From NCBI RefSeq assembly GCF_023283945.1, contig NZ_JAKIKW010000009.1, positions 101,593 through 165,592 on the forward strand: DNA of 64,000 nt, given 5' to 3'. The notes beneath the pieces are model-generated. The model saw nothing but the letters and a program-made list of their open reading frames with translations. It ran no database searches and was not told the origin of the DNA. This stretch comes from Shewanella gelidimarina. Its GTDB lineage: Bacteria > Pseudomonadota > Gammaproteobacteria > Enterobacterales > Shewanellaceae. A program made the position numbers and the translations under genes. This document shows positions 51,788 to 60,997 of this stretch, piece by piece; the stretch's first letter is position 1, and each line of letters starts with the position of its first letter.

Positions 51788-53161
51788 ATGGCAAAGAATA
51801 AAACAGCTTACGTATGTAATGAATGTGGTCAAGACTTTCCTCGCTGGCAGGGCCAATGTAGCGCTTGCCAAGAATGGAATACCATTAGTGAACTTAAGAT
51901 CTCTACCGCAAAACCCACCACTGCAACCCGTTTAGGTTACGCAGGCTCTGTGGGCGGCGGTTCTAAAAAGCTGAACGAGATAGAAGAGGTCGATGCGGAA
52001 AAGAGATTGACTGGCATTGGTGAGCTAGACCGGGTGTTGTGCGGTGGCCTAACAACAGGTTCAGTCAACATTATCTCTGGTGATCCAGGAGCCGGTAAAA
52101 CCACACTGTTATCCGATTTAGTCTCGCGTATGTCGCAATCAATGCCGTCGCTTTATTGTACCGCTGAAGAATCATTGTCGCAGTTTAAGAATCGCGTCAA
52201 CCGTTTAAAGCTCAATTGTAATGAAGACAACCTTTACCTTATGGCTGAAACGAGCGTTGAAGCGATTATTGCTGAGTTAGAAGCGAAGCAGGTGAAGTTT
52301 GCGGTGATTGACTCTATTCAAGCCGTAGTCACTGAAATGGCTAACGGTAGCCCAGGTTCCCCTTCACAAGTGAAGGGCAGCGCACAGGCATTGACGCAGT
52401 TTTGTAAACAAAACAATGTCACCATGTTTTTGGTCGCTCATGTGAACAAGAATAATGAAACGGCAGGGCCACAAACCCTGATCCACATTGTTGACTGTTT
52501 AACGCATATTGAGTGTAACGATGGTCAAATTCGTACGCTTAGAGCTAACAAAAACCGTTTTGGTGATGTCGATACCGTGGGTATTTTTCGCATGACTGAG
52601 CGCGGCATGTTGAGTGTCGATAACCCGAGTGAAATATTCCTTTCTGGCTCGAGTACCGATTCTGCCGGCGCCGCTATTACCTGTATTCGAAAGGGCAATC
52701 GCAATTTGTTGCTTGAAATCCAGTGTTTAACCACTGAAACCGAGGGTGAGTTTCCGCAGCGAGTCTGCGTCGGGCTCAATATGAATCGGATTAAGATGTT
52801 AACTGGGATTTTACGTAAGCATACCAAAACCAAGATTTTCCACGACACTTACTTTAACTTAGTCGGTGGCTTAAAAATAGATGAGTCTGAAACCTGCATC
52901 GATCTTGCGTTGGTTGCGGCTTTACTGAGTAGTTTAAACGATTTTATTGTGCCGAGAACGACTTGCATCATGGGCGAGCTGAGTCTTAATGGTGACGTTA
53001 GGCCGATAGACAGTGGCGTGCCTAGAGTGAAAGAAGCGGTGCAGCATGGCTTTACCGAAATCTATATCCCTTTTAGGAACTACCATAAGTCGATGGAAGG
53101 GCTAGGAGCGACAATTCACTCTGTTAAAACCATTCATGAGCTCATTGAACTTATCAATTAG
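51788..53161 (+). CDS. radA: DNA repair protein RadA (Sms)
   Basis: RadA is a RecA-related helicase acting in branch migration during recombination and repair. The 457 residues show the C4 zinc finger (Cys10, Cys13, Cys24, Cys27), Walker A GDPGAGKTT at 98-106, the RadA signature KNRFG near residue 256 and a C-terminal Lon-like domain. The gene starts 160 bases upstream of the divergent PilZ gene and is followed by the short convergent PilZ gene. Confidence 0.96.
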   Translation: MAKNKTAYVCNECGQDFPRWQGQCSACQEWNTISELKISTAKPTTATRLGYAGSVGGGSKKLNEIEEVDAEKRLTGIGELDRVLCGGLTTGSVNIISGDPGAGKTTLLSDLVSRMSQSMPSLYCTAEESLSQFKNRVNRLKLNCNEDNLYLMAETSVEAIIAELEAKQVKFAVIDSIQAVVTEMANGSPGSPSQVKGSAQALTQFCKQNNVTMFLVAHVNKNNETAGPQTLIHIVDCLTHIECNDGQIRTLRANKNRFGDVDTVGIFRMTERGMLSVDNPSEIFLSGSSTDSAGAAITCIRKGNRNLLLEIQCLTTETEGEFPQRVCVGLNMNRIKMLTGILRKHTKTKIFHDTYFNLVGGLKIDESETCIDLALVAALLSSLNDFIVPRTTCIMGELSLNGDVRPIDSGVPRVKEAVQHGFTEIYIPFRNYHKSMEGLGATIHSVKTIHELIELIN

Positions 53162-53212
53162 TGATGCATTTATGAGAAATGCATCCATGGGAAGTACCAC
53201 CCTGAAAAGTGG

Positions 53213-53584
53213 TTATTTCCCTTGGTTGTGTGTATCAATAAATAGGGCTAGTTCTCGGTCGAGTAAGCTAGGGTCACCGACATTGAGCTCTATCAATCTT
53301 CTCAGGTGGCTAATACTTTCAACATCAATATGGCTGCAAGCCAAGCCTAATAGGTTGTCTTTTTGGTGAACAAGTTGAGTTTCCATATGCAGTTGTATAT
53401 CGGAATCACCAATAGTGAAGCTAAGCTGCATCGCTTGGTTGCTCGGCGTAAACTGTTTTGGTCGTTCAATGAGGGCACCATTGAGGCTGATATCCAATAG
53501 CGTTGTTTGCCATACTGTGTCGTTACATCGCAGCTGTGCTTGATTGGCCAATAAAACACGTGAAAATAGTCGTCTTTCATCCAT
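53213..53584 (-). CDS. Single-domain PilZ protein
   Basis: The 123-residue protein is a single PilZ domain with the RxxxR-type start (ERRLFSR, residues 3-9) and the DISLNGALIE motif near 31-40, both of which contact cyclic-di-GMP in the family. The C-terminal half has a beta-rich and helix pattern. It lies tail to tail with radA, 51 bases from its stop. It may be a cyclic-di-GMP adaptor for an unknown partner. Confidence 0.85.
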   Translation of the reverse strand: MDERRLFSRVLLANQAQLRCNDTVWQTTLLDISLNGALIERPKQFTPSNQAMQLSFTIGDSDIQLHMETQLVHQKDNLLGLACSHIDVESISHLRRLIELNVGDPSLLDRELALFIDTHNQGK

Positions 53585-53748
53585 AGTGATTCCCTTCTAA
53601 TTTTCTATTTTAAACTTTAGCTTTTGAACTGTCCCTGTTATACCACTTAAACACCGCTTTGGAGTATGTCTAAAGCACCGTTATTTCTCATAAATCATTC
53701 CAAAGTAAGCGTAATAAATGACGTTTACTTTAATAAATGTTATCTAAC

Positions 53749-53980
53749 TAACCTGAACTCGGGATAATGAGTGTTTAGATGTTCTGAAGTATCTTTTAAA
53801 ATCATCAGCTTAATAATTTTGTATTTCTCATATATCTGACAGTTTTGCTCGATGCCAAAATTATTGCTTATATCAAGGCGAGGTTTTGTACGTAATAGCA
53901 CGCTATTACTAGAAAGCTCAACACAGATAGGGGCGATAATAGGGGGATTGAGCTGCACTGCTTATCCCGAGTTCAGGTTA
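53749..53980. mobile_element. 232-bp MITE-like element with 19-bp perfect terminal inverted repeats
   Basis: TAACCTGAACTCGGGATAA at 53749-53767 recurs exactly inverted at 53962-53980. A TA at each outer edge may be the target duplication. The interior has one short minus-strand frame (53740-53958) that does not look like a protein. The right end provides the TAA stop of the minus-strand YgjV-like gene. It occupies most of the 393-base gap between the small PilZ gene and that gene. Confidence 0.8.
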
Positions 53981-54523
53981 ACTAGTGCGTTCTAACACGT
54001 AAGATTGCTGCTTAATGGCAGGTAACCCTTTTAAAATAATGGCGATGGTGACGAGCTGATAAGCGATACCTGACCAAGAGTGCAGGTGCACCGATAATGC
54101 GAGGTTTAACAGATTACTGAGTAACATGGCATAACGTAGTCGGGTTGAACTGCAATAAAAAAGCGCGTAGCTCATTAAGACTGCAGCAGCAACCGCCGCC
54201 CATTCAGACCAATGTTCAGCCCAAATAAGACCTTGTGTTACTGCTAGCGCTGAAAACACTAAAGGCAATAGTGTGATACGCCAACCACTCCGTGCCTTTT
54301 CACTACGGCAAGTCGAAAAACGGCCAATATTAAGTAGCTGATTCATCATGCCTAAGGTACTGCCAAGCAGGCCTAAGTGAATAGCGGTTAAGCAGGATGC
54401 TAAAAGATTACCTGATAATAATTTTCGGTCGCATAACTGGGCATTTGCCCACCAACCAATGGTCATCGACACAAAGCCTAATGCCTGAACCCAAAGTAAA
54501 GCTTGATGTGATAACTCGAACAC
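53978..54523 (-). CDS. YgjV-family inner-membrane protein
   Basis: The 181-residue protein is an integral membrane protein with about five or six membrane segments and a short polar middle (FSTCRSEKARSG), like E. coli YgjV. Its function is unknown. The start is GTG. The stop codon lies within the terminal inverted repeat of the neighbouring MITE, so the last residues may have been altered by that insertion. A stem in the 144-base upstream gap points in the plus direction and does not belong to this gene. Confidence 0.8.
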   Translation of the reverse strand: MFELSHQALLWVQALGFVSMTIGWWANAQLCDRKLLSGNLLASCLTAIHLGLLGSTLGMMNQLLNIGRFSTCRSEKARSGWRITLLPLVFSALAVTQGLIWAEHWSEWAAVAAAVLMSYALFYCSSTRLRYAMLLSNLLNLALSVHLHSWSGIAYQLVTIAIILKGLPAIKQQSYVLERTS

Positions 54524-54667
54524 TAAATGACCAACAATAACGACAACATTAAACCGGCAGTTATTGTCGTTTTTTTAGCCGTTCAAATTGTGACCTCATC
54601 GTCACTTTAGCATTTGCTTTATCATACTTCGTTTTGGTTTGTGATCTGGGTCACTCTTTTGGATCCA

Positions 54668-55864
54668 TTAAAAACCGGAGCCTACGTTAACGTACCACGC
54701 AACGTCTTCTGGACCTTTGGCGACATCCATTCCCATGTGTAAGCCATAACGCCGGGCAATGGTGTATCTAAAGCCAACACCATAAGCATTTTGTTCATCG
54801 CTATTCCACATATCACTGCTATCTTCTCCGGCCAGTCCACCGCCTAAAAATGACAGTAGCATCCACCGAGGAGTGACTTTCCACATAAGTTGTACTTCAG
54901 CTGAACCTACATCTTGACCTTGATAGCGATTCTTCGGGATGCCACGAAGATCAATATAGGGATAGGCAAACACCGGTAAACGTTCATCACTCGAAACCGA
55001 CTGGTAACGCATCTTAAAACCTAATGTCAGGCTTTTGGAAAGAGGCCAATAGTTAATGCCTTCAACATTTAAGGTTTGATATTCATGATCACTTCCCAAG
55101 CTTTCAGTAAACCAATCATATTCGACAATGTAGTTGTAACCGCGGGTGGGCAAAAAGAAATTATTCAGGCTATCGTATTCAAGTATGGCCCCGAGCGAGG
55201 ATACTTTAGGTGATGTGTCAACGATGTCTGTTAATCGATGGATCAGCTCAGGTGGAATGGTGTTGATATCGCGTCGATTACTCATATCTACCTGCAGAAA
55301 TTTCTGCGCTACACCAACAAACAGCGCAGTATCGGCGACTCGATACTGCAATTTTTGTAGTAGTGCATAGCCTTGCATATTGAGATCAATCGACAGGGCA
55401 TCGGCAAAGTCAGCTTGGCTGTAATAGCTCATGTTAATATCGCCATAGCCGCCACCCACCAAGTAGCGAATACTGTCTTTGTCCCAGGTTTGCCTATGAC
55501 CGGCAAACCCCATTTTAGAGCCGTTATCGGTTGCGCCGACACCGACCACTGAAATACCTGGTGTTAGCAGTTGTGCACCACCATCAATAGAGCGGGTGGC
55601 CACCTGTTTTCTTTTTTCACGTTGCTCAGGGCTCTCATGCAGAAATAGTCCCATAACAGCCAGTCCGTTGCCTACTGAAGGCTCGGTAATAATGCTGGGT
55701 ACGGGGAGAAAACCATAGGCATTTTCAGCTAAGTACTCACCCGCATCAAAATAGCCATCAATGGGGTCAAAGAAATCGACTGCACTGGCCTCTACGGCAA
55801 AAGTACAACACAGAATGACTGAAGTTTTTAGCGCTATATTATTATGATTCATTACGTTAATCAT
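54668..55864 (-). CDS. Outer-membrane beta-barrel protein, D15/BamA surface-antigen type
   Basis: The 398 residues begin with a signal peptide ending AVEASA and end with aromatic residue F (VNVGSGF), as outer-membrane barrels do. The pattern of YNYIVEYDWF, LGFKMRYQSV and GVGFRYTIARRYGLHMGMD suits the bacterial surface-antigen (D15-like) barrel domain, here without POTRA domains. The start at 55864 has GAGGGA almost touching it; ATG at 55852 (MNHNN) is a good alternative. The substrate is unknown. Confidence 0.75.
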   Translation of the reverse strand: MINVMNHNNIALKTSVILCCTFAVEASAVDFFDPIDGYFDAGEYLAENAYGFLPVPSIITEPSVGNGLAVMGLFLHESPEQREKRKQVATRSIDGGAQLLTPGISVVGVGATDNGSKMGFAGHRQTWDKDSIRYLVGGGYGDINMSYYSQADFADALSIDLNMQGYALLQKLQYRVADTALFVGVAQKFLQVDMSNRRDINTIPPELIHRLTDIVDTSPKVSSLGAILEYDSLNNFFLPTRGYNYIVEYDWFTESLGSDHEYQTLNVEGINYWPLSKSLTLGFKMRYQSVSSDERLPVFAYPYIDLRGIPKNRYQGQDVGSAEVQLMWKVTPRWMLLSFLGGGLAGEDSSDMWNSDEQNAYGVGFRYTIARRYGLHMGMDVAKGPEDVAWYVNVGSGF

Positions 55865-56055
55865 TCCCTCGTTAACGAATTATCAGTATAGATGTTAGCT
55901 GCTAGATTGTTTTAAACTCCCTTGTATCGAGCTCAATATCACCGTTATTGGCGTTTGGTAGTCATTTTCTTGAGCAAACGATAGCGACATTTTCTGCTAA
56001 GATACGCGCATACCGTGCCTGACTTAGTCACCATAAAAATTTAAGGAAATGGGTC

Positions 56056-57288
56056 GTGTCTTTTTCATCCCTATTATTAAGCGATACTTTACTTAGCGTA
56101 CTCACGCAAAAAGGCTATATCGAACCAACGCCAATTCAATTGGCTGCGATCCCAGCCATTTTAGCGGGCCAAGATCTGATGGCCAGTGCTCAGACTGGCA
56201 CCGGAAAAACGGCTGCATTTACCTTACCCTTACTGCAAAAGTTAACCGAGCAAACAGAAGCTTGCCAGCCAAAGGTACTGCGGGTATTAGTGCTGGTGCC
56301 AACAAGAGAACTTGCTCTACAGGTTAATAAGAGTATTGCTGAATATGGTGCCAACACCGCGGTCAAGAGTACGGTGATCTATGGTGGTGTCAGTATTGAT
56401 GCTCAGGCTCAAAAATTAGCCGATGGCGTCGATATTGTGGTGGCAACGCCTGGGCGTTTGCTTGATCACCTGCGTCGAGGTTCTTTGTCGTTATCTGCAA
56501 TAGACACCTTGGTATTTGACGAAGCCGATAGAATGCTGGATATGGGGTTTATGGATGAAATTAATGCCATATTAAAACAGCTACCACCACAGCGGCAGAC
56601 ACTGCTTTTTTCAGCAACATTTTCGAAAGTTATTTTTGAACTGAGCAAAAGACTACTACAGCAACCGATCAGGATTGAAGCTAATCAAGCCAACAGCACT
56701 GCGGATAATGTTGAACAGATTGTTTATGCGGTCGATAGCGATAGAAAACCTGAGCTGATAAGCCACCTTATTAACAAAGGTCAATGGCAACAGGTGTTGA
56801 TATTTAGCCGTAAGAAGCAGACCGTCGATACGATTACCCAAAAGCTGATTGCAGCAGGCGTTGAAGCCAAAGCACTGCATGGCGATTTGAGCCAAGGTGC
56901 GAGAGAGCACGTGCTCGACGATTTTAAGATGGGGAAAATCAAGGCGCTGGTGGCCACTGATGTTGCCGCACGTGGGCTGGATATTATAGCGCTTGATTAT
57001 GTGATTAATTATGAACTGCCCTTTATTGCAGAAGACTATATTCACCGTATTGGCCGTACAGGCCGCGCAGGTAATAAGGGCAAAGCAATAACACTCTACA
57101 GTGAAGATGACGCACTGTTACTCGAAGAGCTCGAATCGTTATTGGATAAACGCCTTCCGCAGCAGTGGTTAGCGGGCTTTGAGCCTGATCTTACCAAGGT
57201 TGAACCTGTGGCGCGTAAGAACAGTAAATCGGCACAAAGGCAGCGCGCCAAAAAGCGCGCATTAGCGGGTAGCAAGCGCGGACGTTAA
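56056..57288 (+). CDS. rhlE: DEAD-box RNA helicase (RhlE-like)
   Basis: The 410-residue protein has the full DEAD-box set: the Q motif (GYIEPTPIQLAAIP), motif I ASAQTGTGKT near residue 46, Ia PTRELA, II DEAD, III SAT, V ATDVAARGLDI, VI HRIGRTGRAG, and a short basic tail (KRALAGSKRGR). It is shorter than many RhlE proteins. The start codon is GTG with AAGGAAA ahead. RhlE helps rearrange rRNA and degrade RNA in the cold. The exact subgroup is by overall similarity. Confidence 0.88.
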   Translation: MSFSSLLLSDTLLSVLTQKGYIEPTPIQLAAIPAILAGQDLMASAQTGTGKTAAFTLPLLQKLTEQTEACQPKVLRVLVLVPTRELALQVNKSIAEYGANTAVKSTVIYGGVSIDAQAQKLADGVDIVVATPGRLLDHLRRGSLSLSAIDTLVFDEADRMLDMGFMDEINAILKQLPPQRQTLLFSATFSKVIFELSKRLLQQPIRIEANQANSTADNVEQIVYAVDSDRKPELISHLINKGQWQQVLIFSRKKQTVDTITQKLIAAGVEAKALHGDLSQGAREHVLDDFKMGKIKALVATDVAARGLDIIALDYVINYELPFIAEDYIHRIGRTGRAGNKGKAITLYSEDDALLLEELESLLDKRLPQQWLAGFEPDLTKVEPVARKNSKSAQRQRAKKRALAGSKRGR

Positions 57289-57318
57289 AGTGTCATTTTT
57301 TGCGGTGCTGATGACTGT

Positions 57319-57526
57319 TCAGTGGTGCTTCCCATCTAACCCACACGGATGTGGGAATGCCTGAATGATACCTGGAATGTCACAGGTCTTATAGGTCAGA
57401 CCAAGGAGATGTCAGCCCCTCGAAAGCGATGTCCACGCCTGAGTGGGCATTAGGGATGTTACTTTACAAGGTGTCCTCTGGTACTTCGGCAACTTCTATG
57501 GGGATGATGGCTATCGTCACCACTGA
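57319..57526 (+). ncRNA. Candidate structured RNA or repeat element downstream of the helicase
   Basis: The segment is bounded by TCAGTGGTG and CACCACTGA, which can pair over 208 bases. Inside are several small hairpins: CCCACA-CGGA-TGTGGG, and CCTG/CAGG, GGTC/GACC and CCAC/GTGG stems. Five GGA triplets occur at 57347, 57374, 57405, 57454 and 57502, the first in a tetraloop of a 6-bp stem, in a context (ACACGGATGT) very like a CsrA site. It has no open frame. It could be a small regulatory RNA or a mobile repeat. No clear promoter or terminator is visible. Confidence 0.4.
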
Positions 57527-57565
57527 GTGTTATTTAAAGCCTGAGCATTTTTATAGAAAAGTACA

Positions 57566-58261
57566 TTATTCAGACCAATACCAACTGGTCACGTTATAGC
57601 GATATTCATCGGTATATTCAGCATTTAACTTTTCAACCCAGTGTTCAGAGCCTTTTGATGATGGATCAAATAAAACACAGCGGTTATATAAAGGCGCAAT
57701 ACTCATAGGCTGATTATTTTCACCGATAAACGTGAGTTGACCTCCGGCATTGTTGTGCCACTCTTTATTTAAATACAACAGCATACAGATTTCTCTTCCG
57801 GGGGAGTCATCTGCATGTAGCTCAACAAAGTCGGTAGCACCTAAGCGAAAATAATTGCTGTTAATGTCAGGGTCTTCGACATTCATATCGGTTATCGTCA
57901 CATTAAAAATACGTGATAACAGCGACATAAACTCATCCCCGCGCAAAAATGACAACAAATTCTGCGCTATATCGGCAGAGGTGTTGTTGGAACTCGCCGT
58001 TGCACGTTGCCACACATCTCGCTGTACAAAGCGTTGCTCTGCGGTGGTATTTTCCCATTGGGCGTCATCGACATATAAAGCAGAATAAGTATGTTTTTGA
58101 GTTTGCCAGTCATGCGGCTGCTGCAGCACCTTGATTACGTCATCGAGTCTGTCTTCATCAAGTAAGTTATCAATCACGATATGATGGGGGCAAGAGTTCA
58201 ATAAAGACTCTCGATATGCAACTATCCTAGAATCGATTAGCTGTTCTTCATTTAACCACAT
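57566..58261 (-). CDS. 2-oxoglutarate/Fe(II)-dependent oxygenase
   Basis: The 231-residue protein has the HxD...H facial triad in VELHADDSPG and SEHWVEKL and a 2OG-binding arginine in YRYNVTSWYW, the P4Hc-like pattern. Its C-terminal half resembles prolyl-hydroxylase-type domains with CMLLYLNKEWHNNAGGQL. The substrate is unknown. It stands alone between the structured element and the MarR-regulated efflux operon. Confidence 0.83.
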   Translation of the reverse strand: MWLNEEQLIDSRIVAYRESLLNSCPHHIVIDNLLDEDRLDDVIKVLQQPHDWQTQKHTYSALYVDDAQWENTTAEQRFVQRDVWQRATASSNNTSADIAQNLLSFLRGDEFMSLLSRIFNVTITDMNVEDPDINSNYFRLGATDFVELHADDSPGREICMLLYLNKEWHNNAGGQLTFIGENNQPMSIAPLYNRCVLFDPSSKGSEHWVEKLNAEYTDEYRYNVTSWYWSE

Positions 58262-58372
58262 TGAAACGACCCGTTTGTATCTTTAGCGCATCGGCTCAAG
58301 ATTTGATAATACAGGCTTGGATAATAACGCCTATCACCGACTCTTTAAAATCATTAACAGAAAATTAAAGAA

Positions 58373-58834
58373 CTAATCTCCGCCGAGATAGATGTCATCT
58401 TTAATTAGCTTGCGGCAGGTGTTGAGCAACACTTGGCGTTCTTCAACAGTCAGTGGCCCAAAAAATTGTTCATTAATATCAGCAATGATGACACTGGCTT
58501 CATTTTTTACTGTCTCGCCTTTGTCGGTGATCACTAAATATTTGGCCTTTTTATTGGCTTCGTTTTTATACGCTTCAATCAAGCCGCGTTTAATACAATT
58601 ATCAACTAATCGCTTTGTGGCACTGCGTTCACGAAGTAGTGCATCGGCTAGTCCCTGTTGCATTAATTTGCCATGATGAGATAACACTTTTAGCGCGCCA
58701 AGCATTTCGATACTAATGTTGAGCTTAGATGATAAAGCTTGATTAGATAAGGTTCTAAACTGCTTGTAAGCTAGCCCCATCATAAACGAAGCACTAGTTT
58801 CGAACTCTGGTATTAAATTGACTCCAGTCGACAT
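58373..58834 (-). CDS. MarR-family transcriptional regulator
   Basis: The 153-residue winged-helix protein (MQQGLADALLRERSATKRLVDNCIKRGLI, then wing YLVITDKG) is the last gene of the efflux operon. Its start overlaps the end of the upstream DUF2955 gene by 41 bases, with AGAGAG as ribosome site. Two TTGTTG-N6-CAACAW operators lie at the operon promoter and are the probable targets. Confidence 0.9.
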   Translation of the reverse strand: MSTGVNLIPEFETSASFMMGLAYKQFRTLSNQALSSKLNISIEMLGALKVLSHHGKLMQQGLADALLRERSATKRLVDNCIKRGLIEAYKNEANKKAKYLVITDKGETVKNEASVIIADINEQFFGPLTVEERQVLLNTCRKLIKDDIYLGGD

Positions 58835-59822
58835 GATTCTCTCTGATTTTCGATAGCTGAAAAACTAAAAACAATATACCTAAAGTGACAGCAAGTTCCC
58901 ATGCTCTAAGCAAGATACTCTCTAATCCGAAGCCTGAAGTCCCTAAGTAGAGTTGTATTGGTAAAACCGTGGCTAACATCGCATCACTATGGGTGTCTCT
59001 ATCTGTATTTGACGACCTTACCATCGCCATTGCCATCGCAAAAATAGCCACGCCTAAGATCAAAGCATAATAGCTTAAAATTGTTTGGTGTCCCGCTATC
59101 GCAATACTCATCACCATGGCTATGGCACAGCCACTGATTTGCGTGATAAATCGACGTGAAACAACTTGTTGATAACGCTTCTTATCGACTTGAATAGCCG
59201 CTGCTATCACTGGCACCATGCAAAATGTGGCTGAAATAAGATCGATGTTCATTAGTACTACGATACCGGTACCAATAAATGCCATCGTCAGCAGACGTTG
59301 CTTATAAGTGACTTTAGTCCTGTTAAAGGTGGGTGGACTCGGTTGTTTTTCTAAAGGGAAAAGTGCCACCATCATTTTAGCGATGATGATGGTGATCAAC
59401 ATTGACAGACCCACTTCATCAATGCGGTCCGGCATACTTTGGCTACTGAATTGTGAAAAAATGACAATCAGTACCCAGTTAAAAATAGGCATGATTGCCG
59501 CGCCCAATTTAGCGGGTGTATCAGCCTTTTTACGCATATAGTCGATAAACAACAAGCTTATCGTCCACACAATAAAGGGATGAGATTGGAATGTTTCAGC
59601 AACAATTAGTGCGATACAAGCCGCAATAAAGGTAGGGGCAAAGGTTTTCAATAAACCTAACCAGGAGTAGTCCTTCACTTTGGTCATCGCTATTGTGGGG
59701 TAAAGTGCCAAATATACGGTGGATTCAAAATCAAGCATCTGACCCAGCAGCATACAAAGCGTGATCACAAGGGTAATTCGAATGGCCTCGTTGCGTTGAG
59801 ATAATGTCTTAAACATAGGCAA
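58794..59822 (-). CDS. DUF2955/FUSC-like inner-membrane transport protein
   Basis: The 342-residue protein has nine or ten membrane segments with a central cytoplasmic loop (PLEKQPSPPTFNRTKVTYKQ). This plan is shared by DUF2955 and fusaric-acid-resistance-like transporters, which pair with an HlyD-type adaptor. The HlyD gene is five bases upstream and the MarR gene overlaps downstream. It probably exports an aromatic or other toxic compound. Confidence 0.83.
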   Translation of the reverse strand: MPMFKTLSQRNEAIRITLVITLCMLLGQMLDFESTVYLALYPTIAMTKVKDYSWLGLLKTFAPTFIAACIALIVAETFQSHPFIVWTISLLFIDYMRKKADTPAKLGAAIMPIFNWVLIVIFSQFSSQSMPDRIDEVGLSMLITIIIAKMMVALFPLEKQPSPPTFNRTKVTYKQRLLTMAFIGTGIVVLMNIDLISATFCMVPVIAAAIQVDKKRYQQVVSRRFITQISGCAIAMVMSIAIAGHQTILSYYALILGVAIFAMAMAMVRSSNTDRDTHSDAMLATVLPIQLYLGTSGFGLESILLRAWELAVTLGILFLVFQLSKIRENHVDWSQFNTRVRN

Positions 59823-59827
59823 CCTGC

Positions 59828-60883
59828 TTAGTAGATATAACGGAAATAGCTAACGAGTTTCATCCAACTCAATGCGAAGGAGTCGATCACGCTATTGCCA
59901 TTTAACACCATGACACTCGCCCTAGAGCCTGAGATCAATTTTGTATCCAGTTCCTTAACAGAAATACGGGTGCGTATTTTTTGTTGTTCACGGATCCAGC
60001 GATCATCGTTTGTCACATCTGACAATAGACTGCCGACACTCGATGAATCATATATTGCGCGATCTTGATTAATAATATGGCCAGAAAATATTTGTCCAGG
60101 TAATGCATCAAACACAAGCACTACCTCAACACCAGTGGTAAAAAAATTGACACCTTTCTCATTAAAATCAGCGTTAATCCAGCTATTCAGCTCGTTAACT
60201 AAAAACAAACTGATTTCGCCAGTATTGAGGTAAGTCCCAGCTTCTAACTGTAAGTTACTCACCGAACCATCGACTTGAGCAATGATATCGGTATGAATAA
60301 GATCCAGCGTTTTTTGCTCTAGCTTAGCTCTTGCAAGCTCAATTGCAGCACTGTCTTGTTTTTGTGCCAGCTCCGCGGCAATTCTTAGTACTTCAGCATC
60401 GGCTGCGATGATGGAGCTTTGTGCAACAGAATAAGAAAGCTGAACATCTTCAAGCTCTTCAGTGGTGATCAGCCCGCCCTTTAGCAAGGTTTGATAGCGT
60501 GTTAACTTTCGAAGCCAATTGTCATTCTCGGCCTGACGCTGAAGTCGTTCTTGCTTGGCTTTTGACAGCTCCTGCCATTTAGCGGAGTCAGCTTCTTTTG
60601 CCTGATGTAGTTCTGCTTCAGCCTCTTTGACCGCAATTAGATAGCCCGCTTTATCTATGCTGTAGAGCAGCTGCCCTTTATGTATCTGTTGACCGTTTTT
60701 AACATGGATCTGAGTCACCACGCCAGGCACCTCAGAAGCAATTGTCGCAACACTCTTTTGCACACTTGCTTGAGTTGTAAATGGTGCAATGTTGTCAGAG
60801 ACAATTAGGAAGGCAGAGAACCCCAGTGCAACAGCTAAAACTAACCAACTGATGTATTTGTAAAAACTATCATTCATATTCAT
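59828..60883 (-). CDS. HlyD/EmrA-family periplasmic adaptor
   Basis: The 351 residues have one N-terminal membrane segment (about 11-31), a biotinyl-lipoyl-like half (ASEVPGVVTQIHVKNGQQIHKGQLLYSID), a long coiled coil (about 80-195, AEAELHQAKEADSAKWQELSKAKQERLQ) and a beta barrel. It would link the membrane transporter to the outer face. It is the first gene of the operon. ATGs at 60883 and 60877 are both possible; no strong ribosome site separates them. Confidence 0.88.
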   Translation of the reverse strand: MNMNDSFYKYISWLVLAVALGFSAFLIVSDNIAPFTTQASVQKSVATIASEVPGVVTQIHVKNGQQIHKGQLLYSIDKAGYLIAVKEAEAELHQAKEADSAKWQELSKAKQERLQRQAENDNWLRKLTRYQTLLKGGLITTEELEDVQLSYSVAQSSIIAADAEVLRIAAELAQKQDSAAIELARAKLEQKTLDLIHTDIIAQVDGSVSNLQLEAGTYLNTGEISLFLVNELNSWINADFNEKGVNFFTTGVEVVLVFDALPGQIFSGHIINQDRAIYDSSSVGSLLSDVTNDDRWIREQQKIRTRISVKELDTKLISGSRASVMVLNGNSVIDSFALSWMKLVSYFRYIY

Positions 60884-60954
60884 TTTTAACCCGATTATTT
60901 ATGTCACTCATAACGGGGTTTGCCAATATTATAAATACAATATTACCCCTTTAT

Positions 60955-60983
60955 TCTATATTGTTGTGCATGCAACATTTAAA
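60955..60983 (-). promoter_or_regulatory. Candidate promoter of the HlyD operon with an operator in its spacer
   Basis: On the minus strand TTTAAA (60983-60978) and TATAGA (60960-60955) are separated by 17 bases. The spacer is almost wholly taken up by the first TTGTTG-N6-CAACAW site, so binding there should block transcription. Confidence 0.5.
60961..60978. promoter_or_regulatory. MarR-type operator 1
   Basis: TTGTTG-TGCATG-CAACAT is an imperfect dyad with 6-bp arms and a 6-bp centre. It matches the second site 37 bases away. Confidence 0.65.
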
Positions 60984-60997
60984 ATGGTACGTTAAAG

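Noticed and set aside
53740..53958. 72-residue minus-strand frame in the second MITE
   Set aside because: It has no ribosome site or domain and overlaps the left inverted repeat; treated as non-coding.
57319..57526. Known riboswitch (TPP, cobalamin or lysine)
   Set aside because: None of the conserved riboswitch cores is seen, and the segment lies downstream of a gene, between convergent genes.
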